DNA of 64,000 nucleotides from Isoperla grammatica (lineage: Eukaryota; Arthropoda; Insecta; Plecoptera; Perlodidae), in assembly GCA_945910005.1 (NCBI GenBank), contig OX246739.1, forward strand, positions 1,394,001 through 1,458,000, in the 5' to 3' direction. The translations under genes and the position numbers were made by a program. This document shows, in pieces, positions 11,488-22,319 of this stretch (position 1 is its first letter; each line of letters begins with the position of its first letter). The notes beneath the pieces are model-generated. The model was given only the letters and a program-made list of their open reading frames with translations, made no database searches and was not told the DNA's origin.

Positions 11488-14319
11488 TTATTTATTTATC
11501 CATTGCAGATGTATACCGAGGTAAACGTCATTTATGTTTCTTATGTTTTATGCTTTGAGGACACTAAACACTATTCAACTTGTGATCTAGTTTTAGACAC
11601 CTATAACGTCTACAAATAATTCATACCTCACTTCGGTCAATAAAGTGATCTTGCAAATTTATACACTGCAATTTATAATTTCACGTCTGCATTTTAGCCT
11701 CACTCTAAATAACTAGTTCTGCTAACTATTCGCCAATGGCTTATTTATCGTTCCACGTAATCCCATTAAAGTGCCAACAATACAAAACAAACGAATGGTT
11801 ATTTATCGTCTGCCCATTCAGACGGTTTTCAGCAGGGAACTGTATAAAGTGAGGTTGGGTCTGGTTGCTTTCAAGGGGCTAAAGTCACCACTAACATTAT
11901 CCTGTTGATATATTATCATTATATCTTAATTGTATATTCTAGATTGCGTGAATAATCTTTGCTGTTGAATCGCCCTAAATCCATAATCTAAATATATGAT
12001 TTTTGTTGGTTCTTGTATAATCTTAAAAATTGTAAATGTGTTTTTTTAATCAATTTTGTAGTTGAGTTGATCGTTAAAGAAGTTAGTGTAAAATGTCTTA
12101 AGACAATCAATATACTTTAAACGATGGTATCTGATAATAGCACAAATATAAAGCTGTATTTAACTACGTGTGCAATTTAAACATTTTTAAATTCATATCT
12201 ATTAAATGAATCGTATTCATTGGCTTTACATTACATGGAAACTGCATTGCTGTTGAGTTATTTGATTATCCTAATAGCTAATCTAATTGAATGATAATGT
12301 AGAACATCACTGTTAATATTCTGTAAAAACTGTAAAATCATTTATGTTGGGAAAGTGTGTGACAAAATAATATTTTTTTTTATGCGATTAAAATGGTTGA
12401 TAGCAATGCGTTTAAAAACAAAACAAGTTCTGTGCATTGGAGCTCACAAGAGTTTGTGTAGGTTGAAAATTATTAACGTTGTCTGAATTATGTTGTCAGT
12501 GTTTTTAACGGCAGTTTCTCACGCACACCCGTTTAGAAGGTTACTCAAGTTTTAAGTTATTCAGTCTAGAACTAGGTACACAATTTCCATTTTGTAGCCG
12601 TCATATTAGCTATTTAAATAGTTTACAGTATTGCACTAAAAACACATATAGACATTCATTATGTTGAGGGAATATAATGAAACATACTACGACTAAAGTT
12701 ATAACATGTTCATATTTTGTCAAGAAACATTATGATTTACCAAAATGGGAATGTCTTACAATAGGAGCGAATAGTTTTAGTAAATCAAAACTCACCTACA
12801 TGTATTCAATACATTAAACTAGTTTTGATTTTGAATATTTGTTCTGAATGTTCGTTCGTACCACACAGTTCTACTCGAGTTGGCTTGAACCAAGTCAGAT
12901 GTCCTTGCGTCGCTCTTGTTACAATAACACAACTGCACAACTGCATAAATGTTCTCAGACAAGTGTGTTATAAATAACATTTGATCGTGGTTCGCAAGAG
13001 CCTCTCTATACTCTAGTCTCTAAACAATGTGACAACATTATTGTATGGCGGTCGATATGTTTGTCTGGTCTCTCAGTGACAGCCACAACACGCAAGGGGG
13101 GAAATGTGTTATTTATCTACCATATATTTTAATGCCTGAACCGACATATTTAATAATAAACACGCACTAATTGGGTCAGTTTCAATCTCATATCTTTGGG
13201 TCGTACTATAATGATTTTTTGATTTTCATGCTTACATCTCCCGACTACCGCTGCACATTTTACTTCATAAAAAGGCTATTCCAGGCGTTGTTTACGCTTT
13301 TTTAACTAGGCATAGTAATATAAGTTTAGTCAATTAATATAAAAGCTGCTGTTATACAAATACTTAAACATTATTTTGAAAGTAGGTTGACGATATATTG
13401 TGCTTTAGATATAGCCTAGTTAGTTTGATCGTATTGAACAATACAACATGGCTACATGGTTTTAAGCTACTTTGGTAATCAAGTATTTATCTTTGAGACC
13501 ACTTCAAAACAATCGTGAAACTGTACTTGACCAAGTAAAGACTATGCATTTGGCCCTTAATTTTTGTTAAAATCCACTTCCGAATATTGAAGTACCTTCA
13601 GCTGTTATGAAATGTGTTAACGGATTGTCTTAATCAAAGCTCGCTCGCTTGATTCCCTCGGCGGTTCCATCACAGTTTTTAATTTAGCTAAAAGCAAGAC
13701 TGTGAATACTTGAGGGAGGTCCTCTGAAATGAAGGAGGTAGAGTTGTTGGCTGTGTAGGTGTCTGTACACAGGGAGTAATGCAGAGAACACAGGGTATTC
13801 CTGTGTTGTCAAAGAGTTGTGTGATGTGTCGACGTCACAGACACGGTTATCAAACGATGCCAGGTGTGGGAGGTGGCTCGTGTGTCTGTTAGGGTGACGC
13901 TCCATCAAACAGCTGCAAGGCCGAGCTCTGTGGCGTCATAATGCCAAACAAAATCTGCGGATAGTGGCTTTCTATGAAGTTTCAATTTATAATCTCGTGG
14001 TTAAAAGATACGGTTAAGTCTACGCAAAGATACTGGCAATGAGCAGAATATAATATAGGCACTTTATGTAAAAGTGAAGTACCTTCAAACGTCTCTTGAA
14101 TCTGATATAATCCATCCCGTCTAGCGAAACACTACATGAGAATAAAACATATGTATTAGTTAAACATTAAACAAGTTGATAAGCGTTACAAGAGAACAGT
14201 TAAATAAATTGAGACATTCAAAATAAAGCATGGACTTTTGTGTAAGGAAGAATTAGACTTCTGAGATCTCTCGACAAAATATTGATAACTCATTTATGGT
14301 TTGCGGTTTGGTGTGGTGC
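11488..14319. other. AT-rich non-coding stretch
   Basis: No gene, RNA or clear repeat family was recognised over about 2.8 kb. A minus-strand frame of 74 codons at 13684-13908 has no domain features. Confidence 0.55.
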
Positions 14320-14500
14320 GTATTTCGAGCCGGCACGCACAGACCGTGCGAAACAGTGGCCGTGTTCCCAACGCTTGTGTCTTGCTCCGAGCGCGATAGC
14401 GAGCGCGTCGCTCATCGCTCACTCAGCCTTGATTGGAGGGAGTCCCAATCTGTGACGTCACAGCGGGCCGTCTTGACCCGACACGCCGGCCGCCACTTGA
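14320..14500. promoter_or_regulatory. CpG-rich promoter-like patch with CCAAT boxes and CRE
   Basis: This short CpG-dense island sits in AT-rich DNA. An inverted CCAAT box (ATTGG, 14432-14436) and a direct one (CCAAT, 14445-14449) form a small inverted repeat (GATTGG...CCAATC), and a full CRE palindrome TGACGTCA follows at 14453-14460. This spacing and composition are typical of TATA-less promoters. The downstream transcript could not be identified. Confidence 0.4.
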
Positions 14501-15781
14501 ACTAACGTAGTCATCTGTCTAAACTACACGTCTTAAACGTCACTCCGCTACGTTGGAGAAATATTCATGAGCATAAATCTATGTCGTTTATTTTTCTCAT
14601 TATTGTTAACGTGTTCATAACTGTGCAATGTTTGGCCTCATTACTTTCCATCAATTTGGGGATTACTACGGATTAAGCTCACGGTAGGCTTCTCAGTAAA
14701 CACAAGAAATAGCATTTACTTCAGTCTGCACGGTACGGCTCGCTCTTTATTACACTGCACTTCCATAAACTAAATTAATGATTCAAAACATAAAATTACA
14801 GAAGCCGTTTATAGTGGCTAAAGAATTTTTATTTTTATTCATACCGAAATATCGGCGCAATAACGTGGCAACGGGAAAAACTCAGTGATCGCTTTCAGAT
14901 ACTCACAAACAGATGATGAAATAAATGCAATAATAAAATTATATATAATATTGAAATTGTAAGATAAAAAAAAAATATATTAATAATTCAGTTCAAGTCC
15001 ATGGCCGAAACAGACAACATAGGGTGTATATTTGTGAGCGGCGCTGTATCACTGTATTGGTCTAAGGCACAACGACCAAGCGTTCGACTCCGAATGCATT
15101 CCACTCAACTTTTAAGGGCATTCATGACGAAACACAATAGAGTTGGTATTTTAAAAAATGCGACATTTCTTTTATGCAATCTAACTACCCTAAACCGCGT
15201 ATTACGGGGTCGAGCCTGCGGACCATAGAGCAGCACGCGACGCGCTAACAGTCATCTAGATACCCCTGGGCTCACTCGCGCGATGACATGGTTGCATTTG
15301 TTGCGGGTATACTCATCACATGCAACACTGTAAACGCAATTATTGTAATATTGCAACATGCATGATGTAGGCCTACTTCCGTATAAATAGTGTCATTGTT
15401 TATCTATAAAACATCAACATCTAAACTGTAATCCGTGTTGTTGAACGTAATATGGGTCATGCGGATATGTTGGCGATTGGTTTTTTCTTACAATTTAAAC
15501 AATAATTATTCCTGACAGTCATTTTATTCTAATCCTAATGTGTATATTGTGTTTCTCTTTGTAAGTAATATGAAGGGCGTCGTGCTATCTTGTCTTCACC
15601 CCTTAGTTATACAAACGTAATACAAAGTATGGGAAGTTATGAAATGTAAGATAGATTTAGATTGTAGAGTACGGACAAATATATGTTGTATTCGTGTATA
15701 ATATATTTGCCTATGCACCTAAGTGACAGAAGCGGTACAAATACAACATATCCACGTGGTTGGTGTGAACCAATATGTGTA
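14501..15781. other. AT-rich non-coding stretch
   Basis: No gene was recognised. A moderately GC-rich spot is at 15200-15300 (GGTCGAGCCTGCGGACC, CACGCGACGCGC). A TAGGCCTA palindrome lies at 15368-15375. Confidence 0.5.
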
Positions 15782-15880
15782 TCTCTTCTGTGGAGAGCCT
15801 AGTGCAGTGTACTCTCTTGTGTGGAGAGCCTAGTGCAGTGTACTCTCTTGTGTGGAGAGCCTAGTGCGGTGTACTTTCTG
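15782..15880. repeat. Three-copy 31-bp tandem repeat
   Basis: The unit of 31 bp starts TCTCTTGTGTGGAGAGCC and ends TAGTGCAGTGTAC. Copies start at 15782, 15813 and 15844, with a partial fourth (CTTTCTG). The first copy has a variant left edge and the third a G for A (GTGCGGTG). Confidence 0.9.
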
Positions 15881-16037
15881 GTTTCCGACCCGGGTTGAAG
15901 CAAAACTACAAATATGATTCCATCAGAATCCACCCCACAGTCAATATGAGTAGTTGTCACTTTTAATTGGAATTTGTTCGTCTATTTAAAGAGTGGCGCA
16001 GGCCAGTCCCAACACTCGGCACCATTTTGTGTGTTTA

Positions 16038-16100
16038 ATAGAGGTGGCTTAGTGCTAGCGTCGATATTCTCATTAGGGAGGTTCGGGTTCTATTCCTGCT
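16038..16100 (+). mobile_element. tRNA-derived SINE head (candidate)
   Basis: A pol III A-box-like sequence (TGGCTTAGTGCTAG) starts at 16045 and a B-box-like sequence (GGTTCGGGTTCTATTCC) at 16080. The spacing of about 35 bp suits a degenerate tRNA head. It shares the leader TAGAGGTGGCTTAG with the copy near 19.33 kb. The sequence does not fold as a functional tRNA, so a SINE remnant is the better reading. The tail was not delimited. Confidence 0.45.
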
Positions 16101-16404
16101 AATCAATTCAAGAGCATTCGCAGTTCTACGCACTATATCGCGACAAAACTACGTCTAGTATTACCTACGAACGTCGAATTATCTGAGCAACAGAACAATG
16201 CGTGGAACTGAATTCATTAAACTAAACTTATTGATTTCATTTCATGTTTTGATAATCAGTTTGTACATTGAAGTAAGCTTTAATGCCGAATTAAACCAAA
16301 ACACACCACCCAATTATTGAAGCCATAGAAACAAGAGGTTTCGCATTCATGTAACTAGTTCCAAAACCAAATTATAGGGACGAGAGCGGAGCACAACATC
16401 GTGT

Positions 16405-16423
16405 TCTCTCTCTCTCGCTCTCT
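16405..16423. repeat. (TC)n microsatellite
   Basis: A TCTCTCTCTCTC run with one interruption (GCTCTCT). Simple repeat. Confidence 0.85.
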
Positions 16424-16868
16424 GGATCTAGTTTATTTTAAGTGCTCCCTTTCTGCCTACATGTCTCTCCTTTCTCATCAGCGTGGCCTTCCTATCTCCT
16501 TACACGCTCCTCCTGTAGCAGCCTTGCCGCACCATCCCTTCACATGCTATTTAGATCCGTATCCCGAGATCTACCCCCACCTTTCACCTTCATGCGCAAA
16601 CACGCCCTGTTTCCATTAACCTTTCGCTGCATTGTACATCCAAACGGACACCGGCACTCACTGCTGTGTTCAAAACAAAATAATGCAAATCGTTTTGTTT
16701 GCAAATCCTTTTGTCCATGGTTGACCTTTACGCGAAACAATTCATATTTTATACTTGAATAGAAGTATTTCTTACGCGATATTAAAAATAGGAAAATATG
16801 AACCAGCACCATTCAGTATAACCTGGATTGTTTTTAAATATATATTTTAATTATTACTGTTCATCTCT

Positions 16869-16928
16869 GTTAACGTTAACGGTTCAAAAGAACGTTACAT
16901 GTTAAAAAAAAAAAAATATATATATATT
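16869..16928. repeat. GTTAACGTTAAC palindrome and A13(TA)n tract
   Basis: A perfect 12-bp palindrome lies at 16869-16880. An A13 run (16904-16916) passing into an AT dinucleotide run follows 24 bp later. Simple sequence, no gene context. Confidence 0.8.
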
Positions 16929-19321
16929 TTGATTCTTTAAATTAAAATTCGTTTTGGATATTTCATTGTTTTTTACACAAACAAAAATGCTGATTTATAA
17001 AATCGATCTGTTAGTAGAAGAAACCAAGCGATATTGTGTTCAATGTGGCACCCTAGTTTAACTTCATCTTTAGTTCTCCAATTCCTCCCTGTAACTCACG
17101 GCCGCAAAGTGTCGGTGGCAGCTGAGATATTAGCTCGACGCTGGCGCCAAGAAACACTAGCGGCAGCCGCGCAAACAACGCGGAGGGTTGGCCTTCGACC
17201 TTGTCGCCAGTATCTCTTTGTTGTTAACTTCTCTGCACTTTTACAGCCCTGATGATCAATGTACTGGCTTGACCCAGAGACAGGGCTGGCTCGCAATTAC
17301 TTAGAACCTCTCTAATATTAGGACCATATATCACCAGAAAAACTCATTTTCAAATGCAAGGAACGAGGTCACTACGCAATGAGGGAGAAGAAAATTAAGA
17401 TGTAAGCTGCTCCAATGGGTTTATACAGGAAACTTAACCGTGCACAATAGCATGATTATACGATCAATTTATGTGTGTTTTAAGTTGCTAATAAGACTTG
17501 TCTGCCGTAGAGAGCGTTTTTTTGGGGTGCACGCACGTTAACAATTAGCAAAACCACATACTACAAATAAAAATGTGTTTACAAACTAACACAAAATAAA
17601 ACTCAATGCAAAAAAATTGCTTTGAAAATCACTTTGTTTAGGTCCTGGCCGTAGCTCAACTTTGCCAGTGCATCCTGTCCTATTTAATAATCAAGATTCG
17701 TACATCCGTCCATTACGGAATAATTGCAGTTAGTTCTGGAATGATTGCAATTATATAATTACTCTGCAGCTGGTCTCCAGCACAATATTCTAAAAAATCT
17801 GTGAAATATATTATTTCTTAAATCAATTGTAGTTGTTTACTTAGTACAGTTTTATTATTTCTTCCCGCGAAATATATATAAATACGAAATACATATGAAG
17901 TTCCTGCATCTGAGAAGGTACACAATCAAAACACAATAGGTTGTGTTTACTAATTTAATATTTATCTTTGGATGAAAAGTCAGGTTTCGTGCTGTAATTA
18001 AATGAATTCAAGTTAGTAGTATTCAGGCCATGGTTTGACAAATAAAAATTATATGTCCTTCAGCCCAAGTACGTGTAAACATCCACCTTAGCACTGTATC
18101 TAGAGCAACTGGTAATTGTAAGCATATTTATATACATTAACATTGTGCTATTAACTTTGACATTTTCTTTATAATTTCATACATTTCATCATTGCTCTCA
18201 TCAATCAATCAAGATTAATACAGGTCAATGTGACATTCCTACGTGTATCCATCTATTATAGGTGCGGCATATTAATTGAAGCAGCACAACAATTTTGTAT
18301 ATAATCGAACGAAAAAATCAATATGGCCCCAGGTTTTAAGTGTGACTGTACATTCGAGAGGTGTCCGATGCCGGAATATAAATTATCACAGCCAGATGGC
18401 GCTTTGCCAGTTCCCGAAAACTACGCAGTTATCACATGTGTGGGCGGGCTACCCTGATGAGAGGGTGAGGGCTATAGTAGGCCTACAGACCTGTGGTCGG
18501 GGACTTGCTATGCTTGTGATGTTAGAAATATATCCTCTAGGGCAGAAGTAAATCTGTCTGCCTTAATGAGTAATCTAGCTCGATCGTGCCTTGCCGAGAT
18601 GAATACAAGTTACTAACTTGATATGAGGGTATTTAAAGATCAATTTTTCTCATGTTAATATCTGAGTTACTCATTTATGATTTTATAATTATATTTTCAA
18701 AGGGAAACCAGGTAGTGTTGAAGTTGTCTGCACTGGTCTAGGATTACATCCTTGTATATCAAACATGGATGGGACGACGTCATAATGTTGCGATACGTAT
18801 TTTATTAACAATGATGGAGCAGAAGATGATGAAAGACCCCCAAGTCAAGTCGATCCTGGAACACAGCAATCACGTTGGGCCTGATCGACCACGGCCGCTA
18901 CGGAGGAACTTAACACATCAACTGGCGACACTGGATTATGGAACGTTTCATTAATAGAGAGGGTTTATTTATGTGACACATTCTGAGTCGTGGAGGGATA
19001 TTGAAGATCATAATTGAGGTCAAACATTAGGGAATAAATAGTCGAGCTAGCCCGTGACTAGAATATTATGTAGAGCAGGTATTGCGGGATGAGGATGCTG
19101 GAGCTACGAAGAAATGACAGGAGTTACTGAAACGGGTAAATAATGGGGACCTGTCTCAAACTAACCCAAGAGTAACATGACGACAAAAAACATCCAACTT
19201 CCTGACTGAGCAATATTAGCCGCCATTTCATCAATAACTAGAGGACTATTGTTTGGAGATGTGCAACAAAATGAGGTACAACATTCCGACGAGTCACTGT
19301 ACAATGTGTATCCTATTAGTG
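16929..19321. other. Non-coding stretch with one GC-rich patch
   Basis: GC-rich sequence at about 17095-17215 (CACGGCCGCAAAG, GACGCTGGCGCC, GCAGCCGCGC) is open on both strands for 60-70 codons, but no protein family was recognised. A TAGGCCTA palindrome lies at 18478-18485. The remainder is AT-rich with nothing identifiable. Confidence 0.5.
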
Positions 19322-19395
19322 CTAGAGGTGGCTTAGAGGCAGCACGCAATACTCTAATAGCGTACATCACGGGTTCGATTCCCTTCACCCGCTCA
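19322..19395 (+). mobile_element. tRNA-derived SINE head
   Basis: The A box (TGGCTTAGAGG) starts at 19329 and a canonical B box (GGTTCGATTCC) at 19372, 43 bp apart, which is the normal spacing in tRNA-derived pol III promoters. It shares the leader TAGAGGTGGCTTAG with the element at 16.04 kb. The arms do not form a standard cloverleaf, which fits a SINE rather than a tRNA gene. The 3' tail was not resolved, and no target-site duplication was found by eye. Confidence 0.6.
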
Positions 19396-21602
19396 AGGTG
19401 TTATGGTTAGCCAAATATTGAATTCTGGGATTGAAATTATACAAAATCGTTTGGTGACCATTTTCTAATTATTCTACTTCTCCAATTGTCAAAAATAGTG
19501 GTATTTAATCTACAGTAACCTTCTATATTTTCAGGTCCAAATAAATATATATAATATATTATCAAGTTCAACGTAGAAGCATTAATTTAAATCACACTTG
19601 GAGAACACACTTTAAAGATTTAACAAATCTAAGAACATCTTTTCATTTATTGGCTAAAACTTTAATATTTTGATTATTTGGTATTGAAGCTCGTAGTAAG
19701 TCCATCATTTAAGGAGTTACTCCAGCGTTAGGTCCTATATGACGTAGACAGTGGGTGTGTCAGACGAGGCCTATAGTCTGTATAACTGTGCAGGTAAAAC
19801 TGAACCCGGCGCCTCCACCAAATTATATCAAATTCTTGAAAAATAAGCTACAACAGAATTCTAACGGCGTTAGGTTTAAAATAAAAACATATAACCAGTT
19901 TAAAATTAGGTAAAGCTTTCTAGGTTGTTTTAAATGCATATATATAATATGTTACTTACGCCCTAGTAGCTATAGGCTTAATTAATTGAGGCAAATGTAA
20001 ATACACAATATGATATAATTACTTGATTGTTCTGTATTTTTGCTTTGAAAGAGGGAGTGAGAGAGAAGGATGTAAAGCAGTTCAAGGTAAAACGAAAATA
20101 AAACTAAAAGTAGCGTTTGCATGCTAACTGGAATAATTAGTTTTGCCTTACTAATAACGATTAGTCAATTACGTAAGATTATTAATTTGTTCCTAGTTTT
20201 ATTTATATTTAAGCTGTCAATTGCGACACATCTTGTCGTAATACTCTCGCCATATAATGCCACAAGCTTTAGTATCATAATTATGATAAATGTTAATTTT
20301 TGTTGTAATTTGAATATATACCCAGAAATATTTTATTTTGATGACAGTTGAATTTTGAAACAGATAAAGCAGCATATTTATATATTTTGTTAATGTGACA
20401 GTTATGAACTTTGAACTACAAGAAAACATGACAATTTATCGTATCAGTTAATACTTTTAAATTGAATAATACATTTTTTCCTGAACAAACTGCAATTTTT
20501 AAATGCTGTGTTTTAATTTTATTGGCCTATCATGAGGTTGAAAGCAGGTTTTGACGACGATCTAAACCCGGTTATTACAAATATAAAATGTCGGCCGAGA
20601 GTGGCCACCTCAAGGTAATATGGCCGTGTTTATGGCCTCGCGTCATACGGCCAAGCTGGACGTAAACAGGAAGAAGCAGAGAGTTATGTAGCAATAACTG
20701 CTTTGGTTTTGTAGCCCACAAGAAGTACCTTGGCATTCAATAAATGAATCAATTAACAGATGTAAATAAAATTGACTAAATTAAAACATTACATACATAA
20801 TTGTTTAACTTTGAAGTGTGCATTGTATGATAAAAAAATACATAAAAATATTGTTTTATGTATTTTAAATTTTAAATTTATTTATTATTATTTATTATTA
20901 ACATTTTTGTTTTGTATTATGTATTTTAAATCCAGTTATTTATGGTGATAATTGTTGTTGCTTAACCCCTGTAATATTGCAAATATGCTATTCGAGACTA
21001 TGAGTAGATAAATATCTACTAGATCTCGAGTAGATGAATATAAAGGATAATTACATAAAACCACGTATGATGTGGGATTCGAGTCACTTCTCTAGGGAGT
21101 CTGTGAAGTGACACCAAACAATTCGAAAATATCTCAAGTTAATGATTTGAATGCAGCTATCGATTTCTACGGAAAATGAGGCAACAGCACAAGAACGATT
21201 AGTGCCAATAAACAATAATAACTGAAAAGAAGTATCGCGATTAAAATGTGGAGCAAAATGTTAGTTTATAAGAAAACTACATTTAACGCGAATGAAGGCG
21301 GGGGTCCCGCTTTAAATAAAGTATACAGCCACGTGAGCCTACTGCATACCAGTCGAGTACCTTGTTACTGTACCTAGGCAAAGCGTGGGGGAAAGGTAAA
21401 AGAATAAGATATTTGTAACGCTACTCCAATCGTGTATCCTAAACAAAATACTCTAGGGTCGTTCACCAATATTTTACATCCAAACCTATTGTTATCTTTA
21501 ATGGTAACATTTTATAAACTATAAGCTCATTATCATCGCTAGAATGACTAACAAGATATAAATATATTTCAATAAATTGATGATTAAATTAATTGTGTTC
21601 AA
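19396..21602. other. AT-rich non-coding stretch
   Basis: No gene was recognised. A CpG-containing spot at about 20590-20665 (GTCGGCCGAGAGTGGCC, CCTCGCGTCATACGGCC) stands out from very AT-rich surroundings. TTATTATTATTTATTATTA runs lie at about 20880-20900. Confidence 0.55.
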
Positions 21603-21650
21603 AATAAAGGTATTTCAAATTGGTTTCGTTCATTACTTTGGGATGCGGAA

Positions 21651-21857
21651 ATGGTACCAACGTTTCATATTTGTTACGACAAAGATAAAAATAAAACCCA
21701 TCGACTAATTAATGAGAACCAACCCTTTGCCATGAGTAGTGCTTTGGTATGGAATAATGCTTTTGAGAGATTGAAGGAGCTTTCAGAAGTTCTCGCCCAC
21801 AAAGACCTTCCATTACTTAGCTTCGAAGGGCATCAGTTGGACCTAAGACCTGTATAG
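21651..21857 (+). CDS. Unrecognised 68-codon frame, possibly a coding remnant or terminal exon
   Basis: The frame from this ATG to TAG encodes a 68-residue peptide of ordinary, non-repetitive composition. It includes MSSALVWNNAFERLKEL and ends SFEGHQLDLRPV. The same frame stays open upstream to about 21603 (…NWFRSLLWDAE before the Met), so the ATG need not be the true start and the segment could be the end of a spliced exon. It reads more like real protein than most open frames here, which are rich in Cys, Phe and low-complexity runs. I do not recognise a family and give no function. It lies about 340 bp upstream of, and on the same strand as, the candidate signal-peptide exon at 22.2 kb. Confidence 0.3.
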   Translation: MVPTFHICYDKDKNKTHRLINENQPFAMSSALVWNNAFERLKELSEVLAHKDLPLLSFEGHQLDLRPV

Positions 21858-21905
21858 TGTATACACATGCACACATGTTGTCGGGTGCACACCCCGCCCA
21901 TGTTC

Positions 21906-21930
21906 GTCCCGTCCCGTCCCGTCCCGTCCC
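21906..21930. repeat. (GTCCC)5 microsatellite
   Basis: Five exact GTCCC units at the left edge of the CpG-rich block that runs to about 22.3 kb. Confidence 0.95.
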
Positions 21931-22197
21931 AGGGAAGTGTTCTGTTCCCTAGATCAATACGGCAAGAGAGCTGGCCCGGCCGTGAGTCTCCCGGTCGGCC
22001 GAGCGCGGTCGCTCTGCGCATCGCATCAGACTTGGGAGCCAGTCGAGATACGAACCAGCGGGCGGCTCCACTCCCGCACTGTAGGGCCCTGCGACATGGA
22101 CTATCTAGTGTCGCTCCTGTGACAGCCGCAGCATAGCGACATGGCGGAGGAATGGACATCGCGGCAACCTCAACACTGAGCCTGGCAGATCATCAAC
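21931..22197 (+). promoter_or_regulatory. CpG-rich block: putative promoter and 5' UTR with small upstream ORFs
   Basis: This is a CpG-dense stretch (GGCCCGGCCGTGAG, GGTCGGCCGAGCGCGGTCGC) in otherwise AT-rich DNA. It contains two very short upstream reading frames: 22096-22122 (8 codons) and 22141-22179 (12 codons, beginning at an ATGGCGG that resembles a YY1 site). The second ends with a TGA in frame with, and 18 bp before, the candidate start codon at 22198. The layout resembles a TATA-less promoter with a uORF-bearing leader. The transcription start was not determined. Confidence 0.35.
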
Positions 22198-22313
22198 ATG
22201 TTTGGGACGAGGTTGGGAGTCCAAGATGTCGTGGCTTCCTGGTGTCTGCTGCTTCTGGCGACCTCTTCCTCGTTCCTGCGGCCCCGGACAGCGGGACCCT
22301 TCGCCCATGCTGC
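22198..22313 (+). CDS. Candidate first coding exon with signal peptide
   Basis: The ATG at 22198 has a good insect-type context (ATCAACATG) and an in-frame upstream stop (TGA, 22177-22179). It opens 38 codons plus two bases that run into a consensus splice donor GTGAGT at 22314-22319. Unspliced translation would stop at once, because the donor supplies the TGA. The predicted N-terminus has the layout of a secretory signal: a short n-region with Arg-5, a hydrophobic core at residues 11-27 (VVASWCLLLLATSSSFL), then a polar stretch RPRTAGPFAHA. It sits at the downstream edge of the CpG-rich block, as first exons usually do. The protein family was not recognised, and the next exon was not found by eye. 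Other frames across the same GC-rich DNA are also open, so chance is not excluded. Confidence 0.4.
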
Positions 22314-22319
22314 GTGAGT

